Source of the DNA: DATEUP01 sp041485285 | GTDB lineage: Archaea > Thermoplasmatota > DTKX01 > DATEUP01 | DNA: 56,425 nucleotides | Reading direction: 5' to 3' | Assembly (NCBI GenBank): GCA_041485285.1 | Contig: JBGPJF010000015.1 | Location: forward strand, 1-56,425 | Shown here: positions 33,515 to 41,808 of the stretch, in pieces | Numbering within the stretch: the first letter of the stretch is position 1 | Layout of the letters: each line of letters starts with the position of its first letter | Made by a program: the position numbers and the translations under genes | Notes under the pieces: model-generated | Seen by the model: only the letters and a program-made list of their open reading frames with translations | What the model was told of the DNA's origin: nothing | Databases searched by the model: none

Positions 33515-34411
33515 GTGGGGAAATTCAAGGAGTTCAGGCGCGGCTACCAGCCCTGGGAACACGAGGGCGGCGGCGCCGGCAGCATCACGGGCGGAGGCGG
33601 CGACCTGCACGCCTCGGCGCTCGACCACGACTTCGTCTCCACGATGGGCGGCCCCGGCCAAGGGCCCTCGGATGTTTGGGAGGGCTTTGCCGACTTCCTC
33701 GATGAGACCAACTTCGGCGCCGAAGAGCAGCAGCGCCAGGGCGCGGCCGTCGCGGTATGGCTGAAGGGCGAAGGGGCCAAGACGGTGCTCGAAGTCGGCA
33801 GCGGCCTCGGGCGGACCACCGCGGCGCTTTCGCAGGCTGGCCTCAAGGTCACCGCCCTCGAGTCCTCGCCGGCGCTCCTTGCAAAGACCAAGGCGAACGC
33901 CAGAGGCGCCCACACGCAGGACAGCGATTTCCTCACGCTGCCCGCGGGCCCCTACGACGCCATCGTTTCCTTGCGCAACGCGTTCTCACGGCTGGTCATC
34001 GACGGTCAGGCGCACGCCATGCTTTCCGCGGCGCGCGCGAGCCTCAAGCCCAAGGGCGTTTTCTCGCTTGTGTTCTACAACCGCGACGCGCTCGACGAGC
34101 AGACCCTGAACAAGGTTTACCCCGGCGAGTCGGTCCAATTCAAGGAGAAGCGCACGATCCTCTACGACCAGTGGCAGGGCCACCCCGACGGCGGCGACCG
34201 GTTCGTGTGGGCGCCGCTGCTCATGATCGGCGACCACTCCATCGACTGGATGCGGCGGTCTATCCCGTTCAAGTTCTGGCACACCGACGAGGTGAAGGCT
34301 GCCCTCAAGGGGGCGGCCTTCGAGGTCATCACCGCCGTGGACGCCAAAGACGGCAAGACGCCGGCCTCGAAGTCGACGCGGCGGGTCGAAATCCGCGCGC
34401 GCGCCAAGTGA
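33515..34411 (+). CDS. SAM-dependent methyltransferase (class I)
   Basis: 298 residues. A charged, glycine-rich N-terminal segment precedes a Rossmann methyltransferase domain: VLEVGSGLGRTTAAL (SAM-binding motif I), VTALESSP (motif II acidic residue), and PYDAIVSLRNAFSRL in the post-motif region. GTG at 33515 has GGAGG upstream and avoids a long extension into the preceding gene. The substrate cannot be inferred. It follows the zinc-ribbon membrane protein by 65 nt and precedes the nirK promoter. Confidence 0.85.
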   Translation: MGKFKEFRRGYQPWEHEGGGAGSITGGGGDLHASALDHDFVSTMGGPGQGPSDVWEGFADFLDETNFGAEEQQRQGAAVAVWLKGEGAKTVLEVGSGLGRTTAALSQAGLKVTALESSPALLAKTKANARGAHTQDSDFLTLPAGPYDAIVSLRNAFSRLVIDGQAHAMLSAARASLKPKGVFSLVFYNRDALDEQTLNKVYPGESVQFKEKRTILYDQWQGHPDGGDRFVWAPLLMIGDHSIDWMRRSIPFKFWHTDEVKAALKGAAFEVITAVDAKDGKTPASKSTRRVEIRARAK

Positions 34412-34461
34412 GCGGCGCCCCCCCCTTTCCGCGCCCAGGCTGCCCGCCCCTTCACGCTCCG

Positions 34462-34480
34462 CCGTCCGAACAGTATTTAC
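34462..34480 (+). promoter_or_regulatory. Motif shared with the multicopper oxidase promoter, upstream of nirK
   Basis: CCGTCCGAACAGTATTTAC matches CCGTCAGTTCCGTATTTAC upstream of the multicopper oxidase gene at 15 of 19 positions. Both are in the sense orientation, with the GTATTTAC end centred about 75 nt before the start codon. It is either an extended promoter with TATA-like GTATTTAC or an adjacent regulator site. Confidence 0.55.
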
Positions 34481-34553
34481 TCCACACGTCAAAAGGTACA
34501 GGGGCAGTGTCCGCCCAAGTTAAGCCGCCCGAAAGGGGCGGAGATCGTTTGAC

Positions 34554-35996
34554 ATGGCAGCAGCGGCGGCAGCGACGGAAAAGGGACTTGCATTTCTCAT
34601 TCTGGGACTGATGGTCGGCGCGGGCGCCATGGCCGGCGGCTTTGCCATCGGATCCTTCAGTCCGGCAGGCCCGGCGAGCGGGAATCCGCCTGCCGCGAAC
34701 AACAGCACCTCACAGGCAGTCCACGTTACCGTGCATCAGACCGGGTTCAGGTTCAGCCCGGCATCGATCGAAGTGGCGCCCGGGACCATTGTTACTTGGG
34801 TGAACGACGACGACACCATCCACACCGTGACCTCTGACGAAACCTCGGGCCCCTTGCAGTCGCCAAACATGGCCAAGGGTGCGACCTTCGAGTACACCTT
34901 CGCCACCGAGGGGACCTTCGCGTACCACTGCATCCCGCACGCCGCGCACGACCTGTCCGGCCACGGCCCGATGTACACGGGCATGGTCGGCACCGTCGTG
35001 GTCAAGGCGGCCCCGAGCGGGGGCACCACCGACGCGGGCGGCCACAAGCCCCTGCCGCCGGCAAAACCGGTGGATGTTGCCGAGATCGGCCGCTCTGCAT
35101 TCGATGTCCCGGCGCCCATCACCCGCACCACGCCCCAGGACGTCGACGTCTTCCTCGAGACGCGCGAGGTCGTCGCCTTCATCGACCCGGCCGCCAACGC
35201 GACCTACACCTATTGGACGTTCAACGGCACGGTGCCCGGCCCGATGATCCGCGTGATGGTCAACGACACCGTGCACGTGCACCTCTCCAACCCCTCGACG
35301 GCGTCGATGACCCACTCGATCGACCTGCACGCGGTGATGGGGCCCGGCGGGGGCGCGACCGTCACGCAGGTGGCCCCCGGCGAGACGAAGAGCTTCTCGT
35401 TCAAGGCGATGCGCGTTGGCCTTTACGTGTACCACTGCGCCTCTCCGCCGGTTGACTGGCACATTGCCAACGGGATGTATGGCATGATCCTGGTGGAGCC
35501 CGAAGGCGGGCTGCCCGCCGTCGACCGCGAATATTACGTGATGCAGGGCGAGTTCTACACCAACGGCACCACCGGCGAGGCCGGCCACCACTTCTTCGAC
35601 AGCGACAACCTCCTGAAGGAGCAGCCGACCTACGTCGTGTTCAACGGCAGGAAGGGCTCGCTGATGCAGGCCGACCGCATGCTCACCGCGAATGTGAACG
35701 AGACCGTCCGCATCTTCTTCGCCGTCGGCGGCCCCAACCTCGTTTCGAGCTTCCACGTGATCGGGCAGATCTTCGACCGCGTGTACCCGGAGGGCGACCT
35801 CGTCGACGGCCCCCACCACAACATCCAGACCACGCTGGTGCCGGCCGGAGGGGCTGCGGTCGTCGAGTTCGTGACGCTCGTGCCCGGGACATTCCTGCTC
35901 GTCGACCACTCGATCACGCGGACCATTTGGCAGGGGTCGCTCGGCGGGCTGGTCGTCACCGGGCCTGCAGCGCCCGAGGTCTACTCGACGCCCTAG
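34554..35996 (+). CDS. nirK: Copper-containing nitrite reductase (NO-forming) with N-terminal cupredoxin domain
   Basis: Reduces nitrite to nitric oxide outside the cytoplasmic membrane; 480 residues. The N-terminal helix (about 10-35) is a signal anchor. Residues 50-155 form an extra cupredoxin with type 1 ligands in DTIHTV and YHCIPH plus a Met. The NirK core follows. HSIDLHA supplies type 1 His254, catalytic Asp257 and type 2 His259. YHCASPPVDWHIANGM supplies type 2 His294 and type 1 Cys295, His303 and Met308. SSFHVIG supplies catalytic His401, and LVDHS supplies type 2 His452. All expected ligands are present. The fused cupredoxin probably feeds electrons to the enzyme. The leader contains a CCGCCC/GGGCGG hairpin and GGAG ten bases before ATG 34554. 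Confidence 0.95.
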   Translation: MAAAAAATEKGLAFLILGLMVGAGAMAGGFAIGSFSPAGPASGNPPAANNSTSQAVHVTVHQTGFRFSPASIEVAPGTIVTWVNDDDTIHTVTSDETSGPLQSPNMAKGATFEYTFATEGTFAYHCIPHAAHDLSGHGPMYTGMVGTVVVKAAPSGGTTDAGGHKPLPPAKPVDVAEIGRSAFDVPAPITRTTPQDVDVFLETREVVAFIDPAANATYTYWTFNGTVPGPMIRVMVNDTVHVHLSNPSTASMTHSIDLHAVMGPGGGATVTQVAPGETKSFSFKAMRVGLYVYHCASPPVDWHIANGMYGMILVEPEGGLPAVDREYYVMQGEFYTNGTTGEAGHHFFDSDNLLKEQPTYVVFNGRKGSLMQADRMLTANVNETVRIFFAVGGPNLVSSFHVIGQIFDRVYPEGDLVDGPHHNIQTTLVPAGGAAVVEFVTLVPGTFLLVDHSITRTIWQGSLGGLVVTGPAAPEVYSTP

Positions 35997-37222
35997 GGCC
36001 TCGGCGGCCGCCCTGGCCGCCGTGGATGCACGGTGCGTGCGGCCACCAGGTAGCTTGCAAGGAGCACCGCGTCGGCGAGCACGACTGCAGGCGGGGTCCC
36101 GGCCACCGTGCCGATCGCGCGCAGCGCCAGCGCCGCCGGCCAAAGCGCCGCAATCCAAACGCCCGGGGCAATGACGTCGGGCCGCGCCCCGTCACCGCCG
36201 GAGAGGAAAAAGAGCACCCCGAAAACCGTAAGCCCTGCGAACCCGAGGATGTTCGTTTGCCCGTGCAGGGCCGCGTAGCCGAGCAGCCCGGGTGAGGCCC
36301 CGAATAGGGCCCCCAGGGCCTCGCCGGCAACCAGGGAAAGCGCCCCGGCGAGCAAGAGGTACCACGCGGGGCGAAACCGGCGGGTGTGCGCACGGCCCAT
36401 CCACAGGACCACCCCGGCAAAGGTCCCCGACGCAACGAGGCCGACCGACCCGAAGATCGCGACCATCCCGTAGTCATAACGCGCAAGGCCGGCCGCGATT
36501 CCAAGGGGGGCCGTCAGGCCCGCGGCGGCGATGACCCACACGGCCGCCGGCGGCGCTTCCACGCCCGCGAAGGCCCCGAACATCCGCACGCCGATTCCGA
36601 AAACCGCGAGGGCCGCAAATCCGGCCGTTACAAGGTGCAGGGGCCATACGACCGACGGCGCCAGGCCCATGGCCGCCGTCGGTCCTGGAAAGAAGGCCAC
36701 CACCGCGAGCAAGGCGCAACCTGCAAGGAGGTACGCCAACGCGCCAACGACGAGGAGGTTGGCCGGGAGCGCAACGTGCGCGCTCGGCGGCGCAAGGGGG
36801 AGGTCGGTGCGCCGCGCGCGGCGCCCGAGGACAACCGTCGCGACCAGCATCAGGCCGCCGGCGAAACCGAGTACGCCCTGCGCGCCAACGAATTCAGCGG
36901 CCCCCGTCGCGGCCCAGAGCAGCGCGGCCCCCCCCATCGCGCCGCCCACGGCGCTCGCGGCAATCGCGAGCTTACGCGGCGGGCGGCCAAGGCCGAGCAG
37001 CCCCGGCGCAAGCCGCGGGAACATCGCGAGCACGGCCGGCACGACGAACCCGAGCGCGCCCAACACGGCGGCCCCCGTCGGCGAGGCCGCGCGGGCGCCC
37101 GCCTCAAAGGATTGCGCGCCCAGCTGGTCGGCGGCCGTCAGCAGGGCCAACCACACAAGCAGCACGAGTTGCGCAGCGCCAAGCGCGACCCCCGAAGGCT
37201 CACGGATTGGCGGAGCCGACAT
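35993..37222 (-). CDS. Polytopic membrane protein, NnrS/heme-copper oxidase-like
   Basis: About 409 residues with 11-12 predicted transmembrane helices and almost no soluble region. Two helices carry histidines in PLHLVTAGFAALAVFG and LHGQTNILGFAGLTVFG, a pattern seen in NnrS and in cbb3-like heme-copper oxidase relatives. NnrS is associated with nitric-oxide metabolism, which fits the convergent nirK: the two genes share four bases, using the two strands of a CTAG for their stops. ATG at 37222 is preferred over a start six codons upstream. The family call is moderate, and transport or heme binding is not proven from sequence. Confidence 0.6.
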   Translation of the reverse strand: MSAPPIREPSGVALGAAQLVLLVWLALLTAADQLGAQSFEAGARAASPTGAAVLGALGFVVPAVLAMFPRLAPGLLGLGRPPRKLAIAASAVGGAMGGAALLWAATGAAEFVGAQGVLGFAGGLMLVATVVLGRRARRTDLPLAPPSAHVALPANLLVVGALAYLLAGCALLAVVAFFPGPTAAMGLAPSVVWPLHLVTAGFAALAVFGIGVRMFGAFAGVEAPPAAVWVIAAAGLTAPLGIAAGLARYDYGMVAIFGSVGLVASGTFAGVVLWMGRAHTRRFRPAWYLLLAGALSLVAGEALGALFGASPGLLGYAALHGQTNILGFAGLTVFGVLFFLSGGDGARPDVIAPGVWIAALWPAALALRAIGTVAGTPPAVVLADAVLLASYLVAARTVHPRRPGRPPRP

Positions 37223-37306
37223 GGGCGACCGTCCCTGCAACGTCCGTGGGCGCCCATGGACTTGACGGCCCCTCGCGCGGGCCGTCTGGCCGGCCCCGCG
37301 CCCGAA

Positions 37307-37316
37307 CTCTTATTCT
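37307..37316 (+). promoter_or_regulatory. TATA box of the histidine kinase gene
   Basis: CTCTTATTCT is centred 25 nt before ATG 37337 and supports that start over ATG 37256. Confidence 0.45.
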
Positions 37317-37336
37317 CCGGCGGGCTTTCGGCCCCG

Positions 37337-38467
37337 ATGAGCCACGCCGGCGCTCCGACCCAAGCCCCGCCGGGGGACCTCCGCGCCGCGGGCGGCCAAC
37401 TTTCGGCCGAGCTCCTCGAAGCGGCGCCCGACGCGATCATCGCCATCGACCGCGAGGGAAAGATCCAACTCGTCAACTCCCAAGCCTCGCGGATGTTCGG
37501 CTACGCGCGCGAGGCCCTCCTCGGGCTTCCCGTCGAGGCCCTCATCCCGGCGCGCCTTATGGAAGCGCACCAAGGCCACCGCGACGCCTACTTCCTCCAC
37601 CCACGGGCGCGCTCGATGGGCGCCGGCCTCGAGCTCCTTGGAAAACGGAAAGACGGGTCCGAGTTTCCCGTGGATGTCAGCCTCACCTCCATCCATACGC
37701 CGACCGGCACGCTGGCCGCGGCCTTTGTCCGCGATGTCACGGCGCGCAAGCAGGCCGAGAACGCGTTGCGGCAAGCCAACGAAGACCTTGAGGCGTTTTC
37801 GCACACCATCTCCCACGACCTGCGCGCGCCGCTGCGGACGATGCGCGGGTTCAGCCGCGCGCTCATCGAAGACGCGCCCGCCGGCATTGACCCGACGGCC
37901 GCCGACTACCTCAGGCGGATCGACCGCGCGGGGGTCGCCCTCGAGCGGCTCGTCGACGACCTCCTCGAATACAGCCGCGTCGGGACGCGCGAAGTGCGCA
38001 CGCGCGCCGTCGATGCAGGCGCCGTCGTGGCCGAAGTGCTGCAGGAGCTCTCCGCGGTGATTGCCGCGGCCCACGCGCGCGTGAGCGTGCGGCGGCCGCT
38101 GCTGCACGTGCAAGGGGAGCCAGACCTGCTCGGCCAAGCGATCGCCAACTTCATTACAAACGCGATCAAATATGTGGCGCCGGGAACCGAGCCAGCGATC
38201 GATATTTTCTCCGAGCCATCCGGCAAGTGGGTGCGGATCATCGTGGCGGACAACGGGATCGGCATCGCCGTGGAGCACCTCGGCCGGATCTGGAAGCCCT
38301 TCGAGCGCTTGCACAGCAAGTCGCAGTACGCCGGGACGGGCGTCGGGCTCGCCATCGTCGCGCGCGCCGCCGAGCGGATGGGCGGCCGCGCCGGGGTGGA
38401 GAGCCAAGCGGGGCAAGGCAGCCGATTCTGGATCGAGCTGCGGCCCCCGGGAGGCACGACGCCATGA
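37337..38467 (+). CDS. PAS-domain sensor histidine kinase
   Basis: About 376 residues, soluble. The PAS domain spans about residues 25-140 (ELLEAAPDAIIAIDREGKI). The dimerisation and phosphoacceptor helix contains FSHTISHDLRAPLRTMRGF with the phosphorylated His. The ATPase domain has the N box (NFITNAIKY), G1 box (DNGIGI), F box (WKPFERLH) and G2 box (GTGVGLAIV). There is no transmembrane segment, so the signal is cytoplasmic: redox, gas or a small ligand. ATG 37337 is preferred for its TATA spacing; ATG 37256 is possible. The stop overlaps the response regulator start in ATGA, so the two are translated together. Confidence 0.9.
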   Translation: MSHAGAPTQAPPGDLRAAGGQLSAELLEAAPDAIIAIDREGKIQLVNSQASRMFGYAREALLGLPVEALIPARLMEAHQGHRDAYFLHPRARSMGAGLELLGKRKDGSEFPVDVSLTSIHTPTGTLAAAFVRDVTARKQAENALRQANEDLEAFSHTISHDLRAPLRTMRGFSRALIEDAPAGIDPTAADYLRRIDRAGVALERLVDDLLEYSRVGTREVRTRAVDAGAVVAEVLQELSAVIAAAHARVSVRRPLLHVQGEPDLLGQAIANFITNAIKYVAPGTEPAIDIFSEPSGKWVRIIVADNGIGIAVEHLGRIWKPFERLHSKSQYAGTGVGLAIVARAAERMGGRAGVESQAGQGSRFWIELRPPGGTTP

Positions 38468-38916
38468 CCGCGCCCCTGGGTTGCATCCTCCTGGTCGATG
38501 ACGACGAGGACGACATCATCCTCACGCGGCGCGCCTTCGAGCGGATGCGCATCGGCAACCCGCTTCAGGTCGCCGCAAACGGGGAGGACGCACTCGCGTA
38601 CCTCGAAGGGAAGGGGGCGTTTGCCGACCGGGCCAAGCACCCGCTCCCCACGCTCATCCTCCTCGACGTCAAAATGCCCCGCAAGGGGGGCCACGAAGTG
38701 CTCGCGTGGCTGAAGGCCCAGCCCCAACTGCGGCGCATTCCGGTGGTCATGCTTACCTCCTCGAAGGACCCCGTCGACGTGAACCGCGCCTACGACCTCG
38801 GCGTCAATTCGTACCTCGTGAAGCCCCTGTCCTTCGACGGCCTCAACGAGATCGCCCGCACGCTCAATCTGTATTGGATCATGACCAACGCCGGGCCCGA
38901 TGTAACGGCGCCGTAG
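38464..38916 (+). CDS. Response regulator receiver protein (single REC domain, Rcp1-like)
   Basis: 150 residues consisting only of a receiver domain with the long Rcp1-type layout. Acidic pocket LLVDDDEDD is at the N-terminus, phosphoacceptor Asp in ILLDVKMPRKGG, Thr/Ser in VVMLTSSKD, and Lys in SYLVKPLSFDG. No output domain, so it works by protein-protein interaction or phosphotransfer. Coupled by ATGA to the histidine kinase, which is almost certainly its partner. Confidence 0.93.
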   Translation: MTAPLGCILLVDDDEDDIILTRRAFERMRIGNPLQVAANGEDALAYLEGKGAFADRAKHPLPTLILLDVKMPRKGGHEVLAWLKAQPQLRRIPVVMLTSSKDPVDVNRAYDLGVNSYLVKPLSFDGLNEIARTLNLYWIMTNAGPDVTAP

Positions 38917-39059
38917 GGCGCGCGAGGCCGGCCGCCGCCTCCAATCGGCCCCCCGAACGGGCCCCTGTTGAAACCCCCGTAATGGCTGTACGTACCGCCT
39001 GGGAAGTGCCGACGATCCCTGCATCCCTCCCCGGCGCAATCTCCCCTTCGGAAAGAAGC

Positions 39060-39509
39060 ATGCGACCTGCCGACCCCACCCCCCTCTACCTCGTCGCCGT
39101 CGACGGTTCGGCCCCGAGCGGGGAGGCGGCCGCCTACGCCTTCGAGCTGGCGGCCCAGACCCGCGCGCGCCTGCGGGTCGTAACCGTGCAGGACATCGGG
39201 CTCCTCCACGCCGAGGCCGTTGCGGCCTCAGGCTTCCAGACCTTCGTGCCCGGCTACGATGAAATCGCGCGGGACGCGATCGCCAAGGCCACGGCGCACG
39301 CCACACGCCTGGGCGCAAGCGCCGAGTTTGTGGTCCTGCCGCTCGGCGAGCCTGCGGCGGCCATTGTGCGGGACGCCGCGGCCTGCGGCGCCAGCTTGAT
39401 CATTGTTGGTTCGCATGGAAGGACCGGCATCTCGCGGGCGCTCGTGGGGTCGGTCGCCGAACGCGTCGTCCGCCACGCGCCCTGCCCGGTGCTGGTGGTG
39501 CGTCGATGA
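39060..39509 (+). CDS. Universal stress protein (UspA family), first of a tandem pair
   Basis: About 149 residues. LYLVAVDGSAPSGEAAAYA opens the fold, and the ATP-binding motif of the UspA family is seen in IIVGSHGRTGISRALVGSVAERVV followed by APCPVLVVR. ATG 39060 fits the fold start; ATG 38982 would add 26 residues. Its last four bases overlap the next universal stress protein gene (ATGA). Role in stress adaptation is known only at family level. Confidence 0.88.
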   Translation: MRPADPTPLYLVAVDGSAPSGEAAAYAFELAAQTRARLRVVTVQDIGLLHAEAVAASGFQTFVPGYDEIARDAIAKATAHATRLGASAEFVVLPLGEPAAAIVRDAAACGASLIIVGSHGRTGISRALVGSVAERVVRHAPCPVLVVRR

Positions 39510-39937
39510 AACAGCACAGGGTCCTCGTGGGACTGGACGAGTCGGCAACGGCATTTCGCGCGCTGAACTGGGCCGTCGGGCGCGCAGTGCGCGCGAAGGA
39601 CGAGTTGGTGGCGCTCGCCGTCCTCGATACCCGCGTCGTGATGCTCGAGGCCCGCCGCGGGGCAATGGCGACGCCGGGGCCCGGCTACGCCGAGCGGCTC
39701 CAGCGCTTGCTCGACCAAGCCAAGCTCGCGGCGGCGGGTCAGGGCGTTGCGCTCAGGGCCGAAATGCAGCCGTCGGACGACCCGGCGGGCGCGATCGTGG
39801 CCTTCGCCAAAGCAGGGACCTTCGACCTGATCGTCCTCGGCCACCGCGAGAAGAAGGGCGTCGAAAAGGTCGTGCTCGGGTCGACCGCGCTGCGCGTCCT
39901 GGAGCTGACGACGACGCCCGTGACCATCGTCCGCTAA
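39506..39937 (+). CDS. Universal stress protein (UspA family), second of a tandem pair
   Basis: 143 residues. HRVLVGLDESATAFRALNWA starts the fold, and the nucleotide loop is degraded relative to its neighbour: LIVLGHREKKGVEKVVLGSTALRVL lacks the G-x-x-G-x(9)-GS pattern of ATP-binding members except for the last Gly-Ser. The pair may form a heterodimer, given the ATGA overlap. Followed 25 nt later by a hemerythrin-like gene. Confidence 0.85.
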   Translation: MKQHRVLVGLDESATAFRALNWAVGRAVRAKDELVALAVLDTRVVMLEARRGAMATPGPGYAERLQRLLDQAKLAAAGQGVALRAEMQPSDDPAGAIVAFAKAGTFDLIVLGHREKKGVEKVVLGSTALRVLELTTTPVTIVR

Positions 39938-39962
39938 GGCGCACGTGCAACGGAGGGCAGAC

Positions 39963-40535
39963 ATGGCGGCACCGGCGAGGAAAGCGGAACCCGTGGGCAC
40001 CGTGGTGGCGGGGCGATCGACGCCGGACGACCCGATCGACGTGTTTCGCTCCGAACACGCGGCACTTGCCGAATCCGCGCTCGTCGTCGAAGAGATCCTC
40101 GTGCAGGGACCCCTCACCGACCAGCGGCTTGCCGAGCTGGATGGCCGGATGCGCCACATGCGGTTCCTGTTGCCCCGTCACCTGGTCAACGAGGAGCAGG
40201 CCCTCTTCCCCGAGATCGGCGCGGCCGACCCCCGCGAAGGCCCGGCTTTGGAGGACCTGACGGCCCGGCACCACGCGGCCGAGGCGGCTTTCGTCCCCCT
40301 CCAGGCCCGCCTCATGGAGCTCACCGTCGCGCCCACCTCCGTCGGGACGCGCAGGCGCGCAGCGCGGGCCGCGCGTGACTTCCGCGCGCTGCTCGACCAG
40401 CTGTTCGCCGCCGAGGAGTCCGGCCCGATTGCCGCGGCGCGTGCGTTGCTGGCGGGCGAAAGGTTGGCCCGCGTTGCCGCGGCCCTGGGCTTCGCCTCCG
40501 CGCGCGACTCGATGAAGGCGGCCCAGCACCGCTGA
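39963..40535 (+). CDS. Hemerythrin-like (HHE) helical protein
   Basis: 190 residues, largely helical. Metal-ligand-like His/Glu appear in SEHAALAES, RHLVNEEQALFPEIG, ARHHAAEAAF and LFAAEESG, in the order expected for an HHE bundle although less canonical than the protein at 16670-17191. ATG 39963 has GGAGGG seven bases upstream. It follows the universal stress proteins closely and may be part of that run. Oxygen, NO or iron sensing is plausible; none is proven. Confidence 0.65.
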   Translation: MAAPARKAEPVGTVVAGRSTPDDPIDVFRSEHAALAESALVVEEILVQGPLTDQRLAELDGRMRHMRFLLPRHLVNEEQALFPEIGAADPREGPALEDLTARHHAAEAAFVPLQARLMELTVAPTSVGTRRRAARAARDFRALLDQLFAAEESGPIAAARALLAGERLARVAAALGFASARDSMKAAQHR

Positions 40536-40606
40536 CCCGTCCGGCACAGGCGCGGCCTTAATGTAACACTGCCATGAGGGGCCAAGTCCACAGGAGGTTC
40601 AACGTC

Positions 40607-41686
40607 GTGGAGATACGCAAGCTGCAAAAAGTCGGGAGTTCGACGCTGTCGGTTTCCCTGCCTTCGGCGTGGGCCGCCGAGCAGGGGCTCAAGCGCGGGG
40701 CCTCCGTCCAGCTGGTCGAGGACGGCCGCGAGCTGCGCGTCATCCCCGTCGAGGGAGGCGCGGCCGCTCCCTCGCGCGAGGCGGCGTACCTCATCGACGC
40801 CGACGAGTGCAAGAGCGGCGAGGTGCTCGCCCGCGTGCTTGTCGCTTCCTACGTCCTCGGCCGCGACCACCTCGTCGTGCGCGGCAAGGCGCGCCTGCCC
40901 TCCGAGCTTGTGGACGCCGTGCGCAGGACGTCGAAGAAGCTGATTGGCGTGGGAATCATCGAGGAGACCTCCGACCAGATCGTGCTCCAGTGCTCGGTGG
41001 ACACCGGGCGCTACCCCGTGGACGCCCTCTTCAAGCGGCTCTACAACCTTTCGGCAACGGCCATCTCCGACACGCTGGAGGCCATGCGCATCAAGGACGC
41101 CAAGCTCGCGCACGTGGCCGCATCCCGCGAGGAGGACGCCGACATGATCTACTGGCTCATCATGCGGCTCATCCTGTCGGCCCAGCAGGACGAATCGGTG
41201 CGAACGCTCATCGGCCTCAAGAGCCGCGCTGACATCGCCGGCTACTCGGTGATTGCGATGGAACTCGAGCGCATCGCCGACCAGACGCGGATCCTCGGGA
41301 TGAGCGCCGTCTGGCTCATCCAGAGCGAAACGAGGCTCCCGGCCGGGATCCAGAACTCGCTGCGCCAGCACGCCATCGACATCGGCGAGCTCTTCGCAAA
41401 CGCGATGCGCGCGCTCCTCTCGCGCGAACTCGAGAAGGCCGTCGAAGCCACCGAGCAGTCGGCGCGGCTCTGGAAGGGCGAAGAGACCCTCATCCTCTCC
41501 GCCGTCCAGAGCGTGACCAACGCCGAAGCGCTCTTGCGGGTGCGCCGCATGATCCAGGCCCTCGTGCTCATTGAGGAGTCCTGCCGGCAGATTGCAATCG
41601 TCTCGTTCTCCCGCCACCAGAGCGAGCCGACCCGCTTTACGCGGCCGCTCGAAGACCGTAAAGGCGCCCACGGGCGCTCCCCGTAA
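40607..41686 (+). CDS. Phosphate uptake regulator: AbrB-like domain fused to PhoU domain
   Basis: About 359 residues. An N-terminal SpoVT/AbrB DNA-binding domain (EIRKLQKVGSSTLSVSLPSA) is followed by PhoU-like helical repeats to about residue 310 (for example AMELERIADQTRILGMSA, the PhoU metal-site helix). This AbrB-PhoU fusion is common in archaea, where it regulates phosphate transport or polyphosphate. GTG 40607 has AGGAGG nine bases upstream and matches the usual family start; an ATG at 40574 lacks such a site. No phosphate transporter is nearby. The C-terminus is a basic unstructured tail, and its codons overlap the CCGTAA-rich stretch before doxX. Confidence 0.88.
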   Translation: MEIRKLQKVGSSTLSVSLPSAWAAEQGLKRGASVQLVEDGRELRVIPVEGGAAAPSREAAYLIDADECKSGEVLARVLVASYVLGRDHLVVRGKARLPSELVDAVRRTSKKLIGVGIIEETSDQIVLQCSVDTGRYPVDALFKRLYNLSATAISDTLEAMRIKDAKLAHVAASREEDADMIYWLIMRLILSAQQDESVRTLIGLKSRADIAGYSVIAMELERIADQTRILGMSAVWLIQSETRLPAGIQNSLRQHAIDIGELFANAMRALLSRELEKAVEATEQSARLWKGEETLILSAVQSVTNAEALLRVRRMIQALVLIEESCRQIAIVSFSRHQSEPTRFTRPLEDRKGAHGRSP

Positions 41687-41703
41687 GATGGACCGTAAGT
41701 GCC

Positions 41704-41711
41704 GTAAATAC
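41704..41711 (+). promoter_or_regulatory. GTAAATAC element upstream of doxX
   Basis: GTAAATAC lies about 100 nt before the doxX ATG, at the end of a cluster of CCGTAA repeats between 41648 and 41720. A separate TATA candidate, GAAATAGAC (about 41742-41750), is closer to the gene. Confidence 0.4.
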
Positions 41712-41808
41712 TCCCCCGTAGGGGCGGGCCAGTATGCGCGTGAAATAGACCGGGTCGCGGCTCCCTGGTTAGCTTGTCGGGGCAACACCCGAGAAGAGGC
41801 GAACGCAA

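Noticed and set aside
36386..37255. A long in-frame extension upstream of the histidine kinase
   Set aside because: It runs antisense to the NnrS-like gene, has Arg/Gly-rich low-quality composition, and a TATA box supports the start at 37337.
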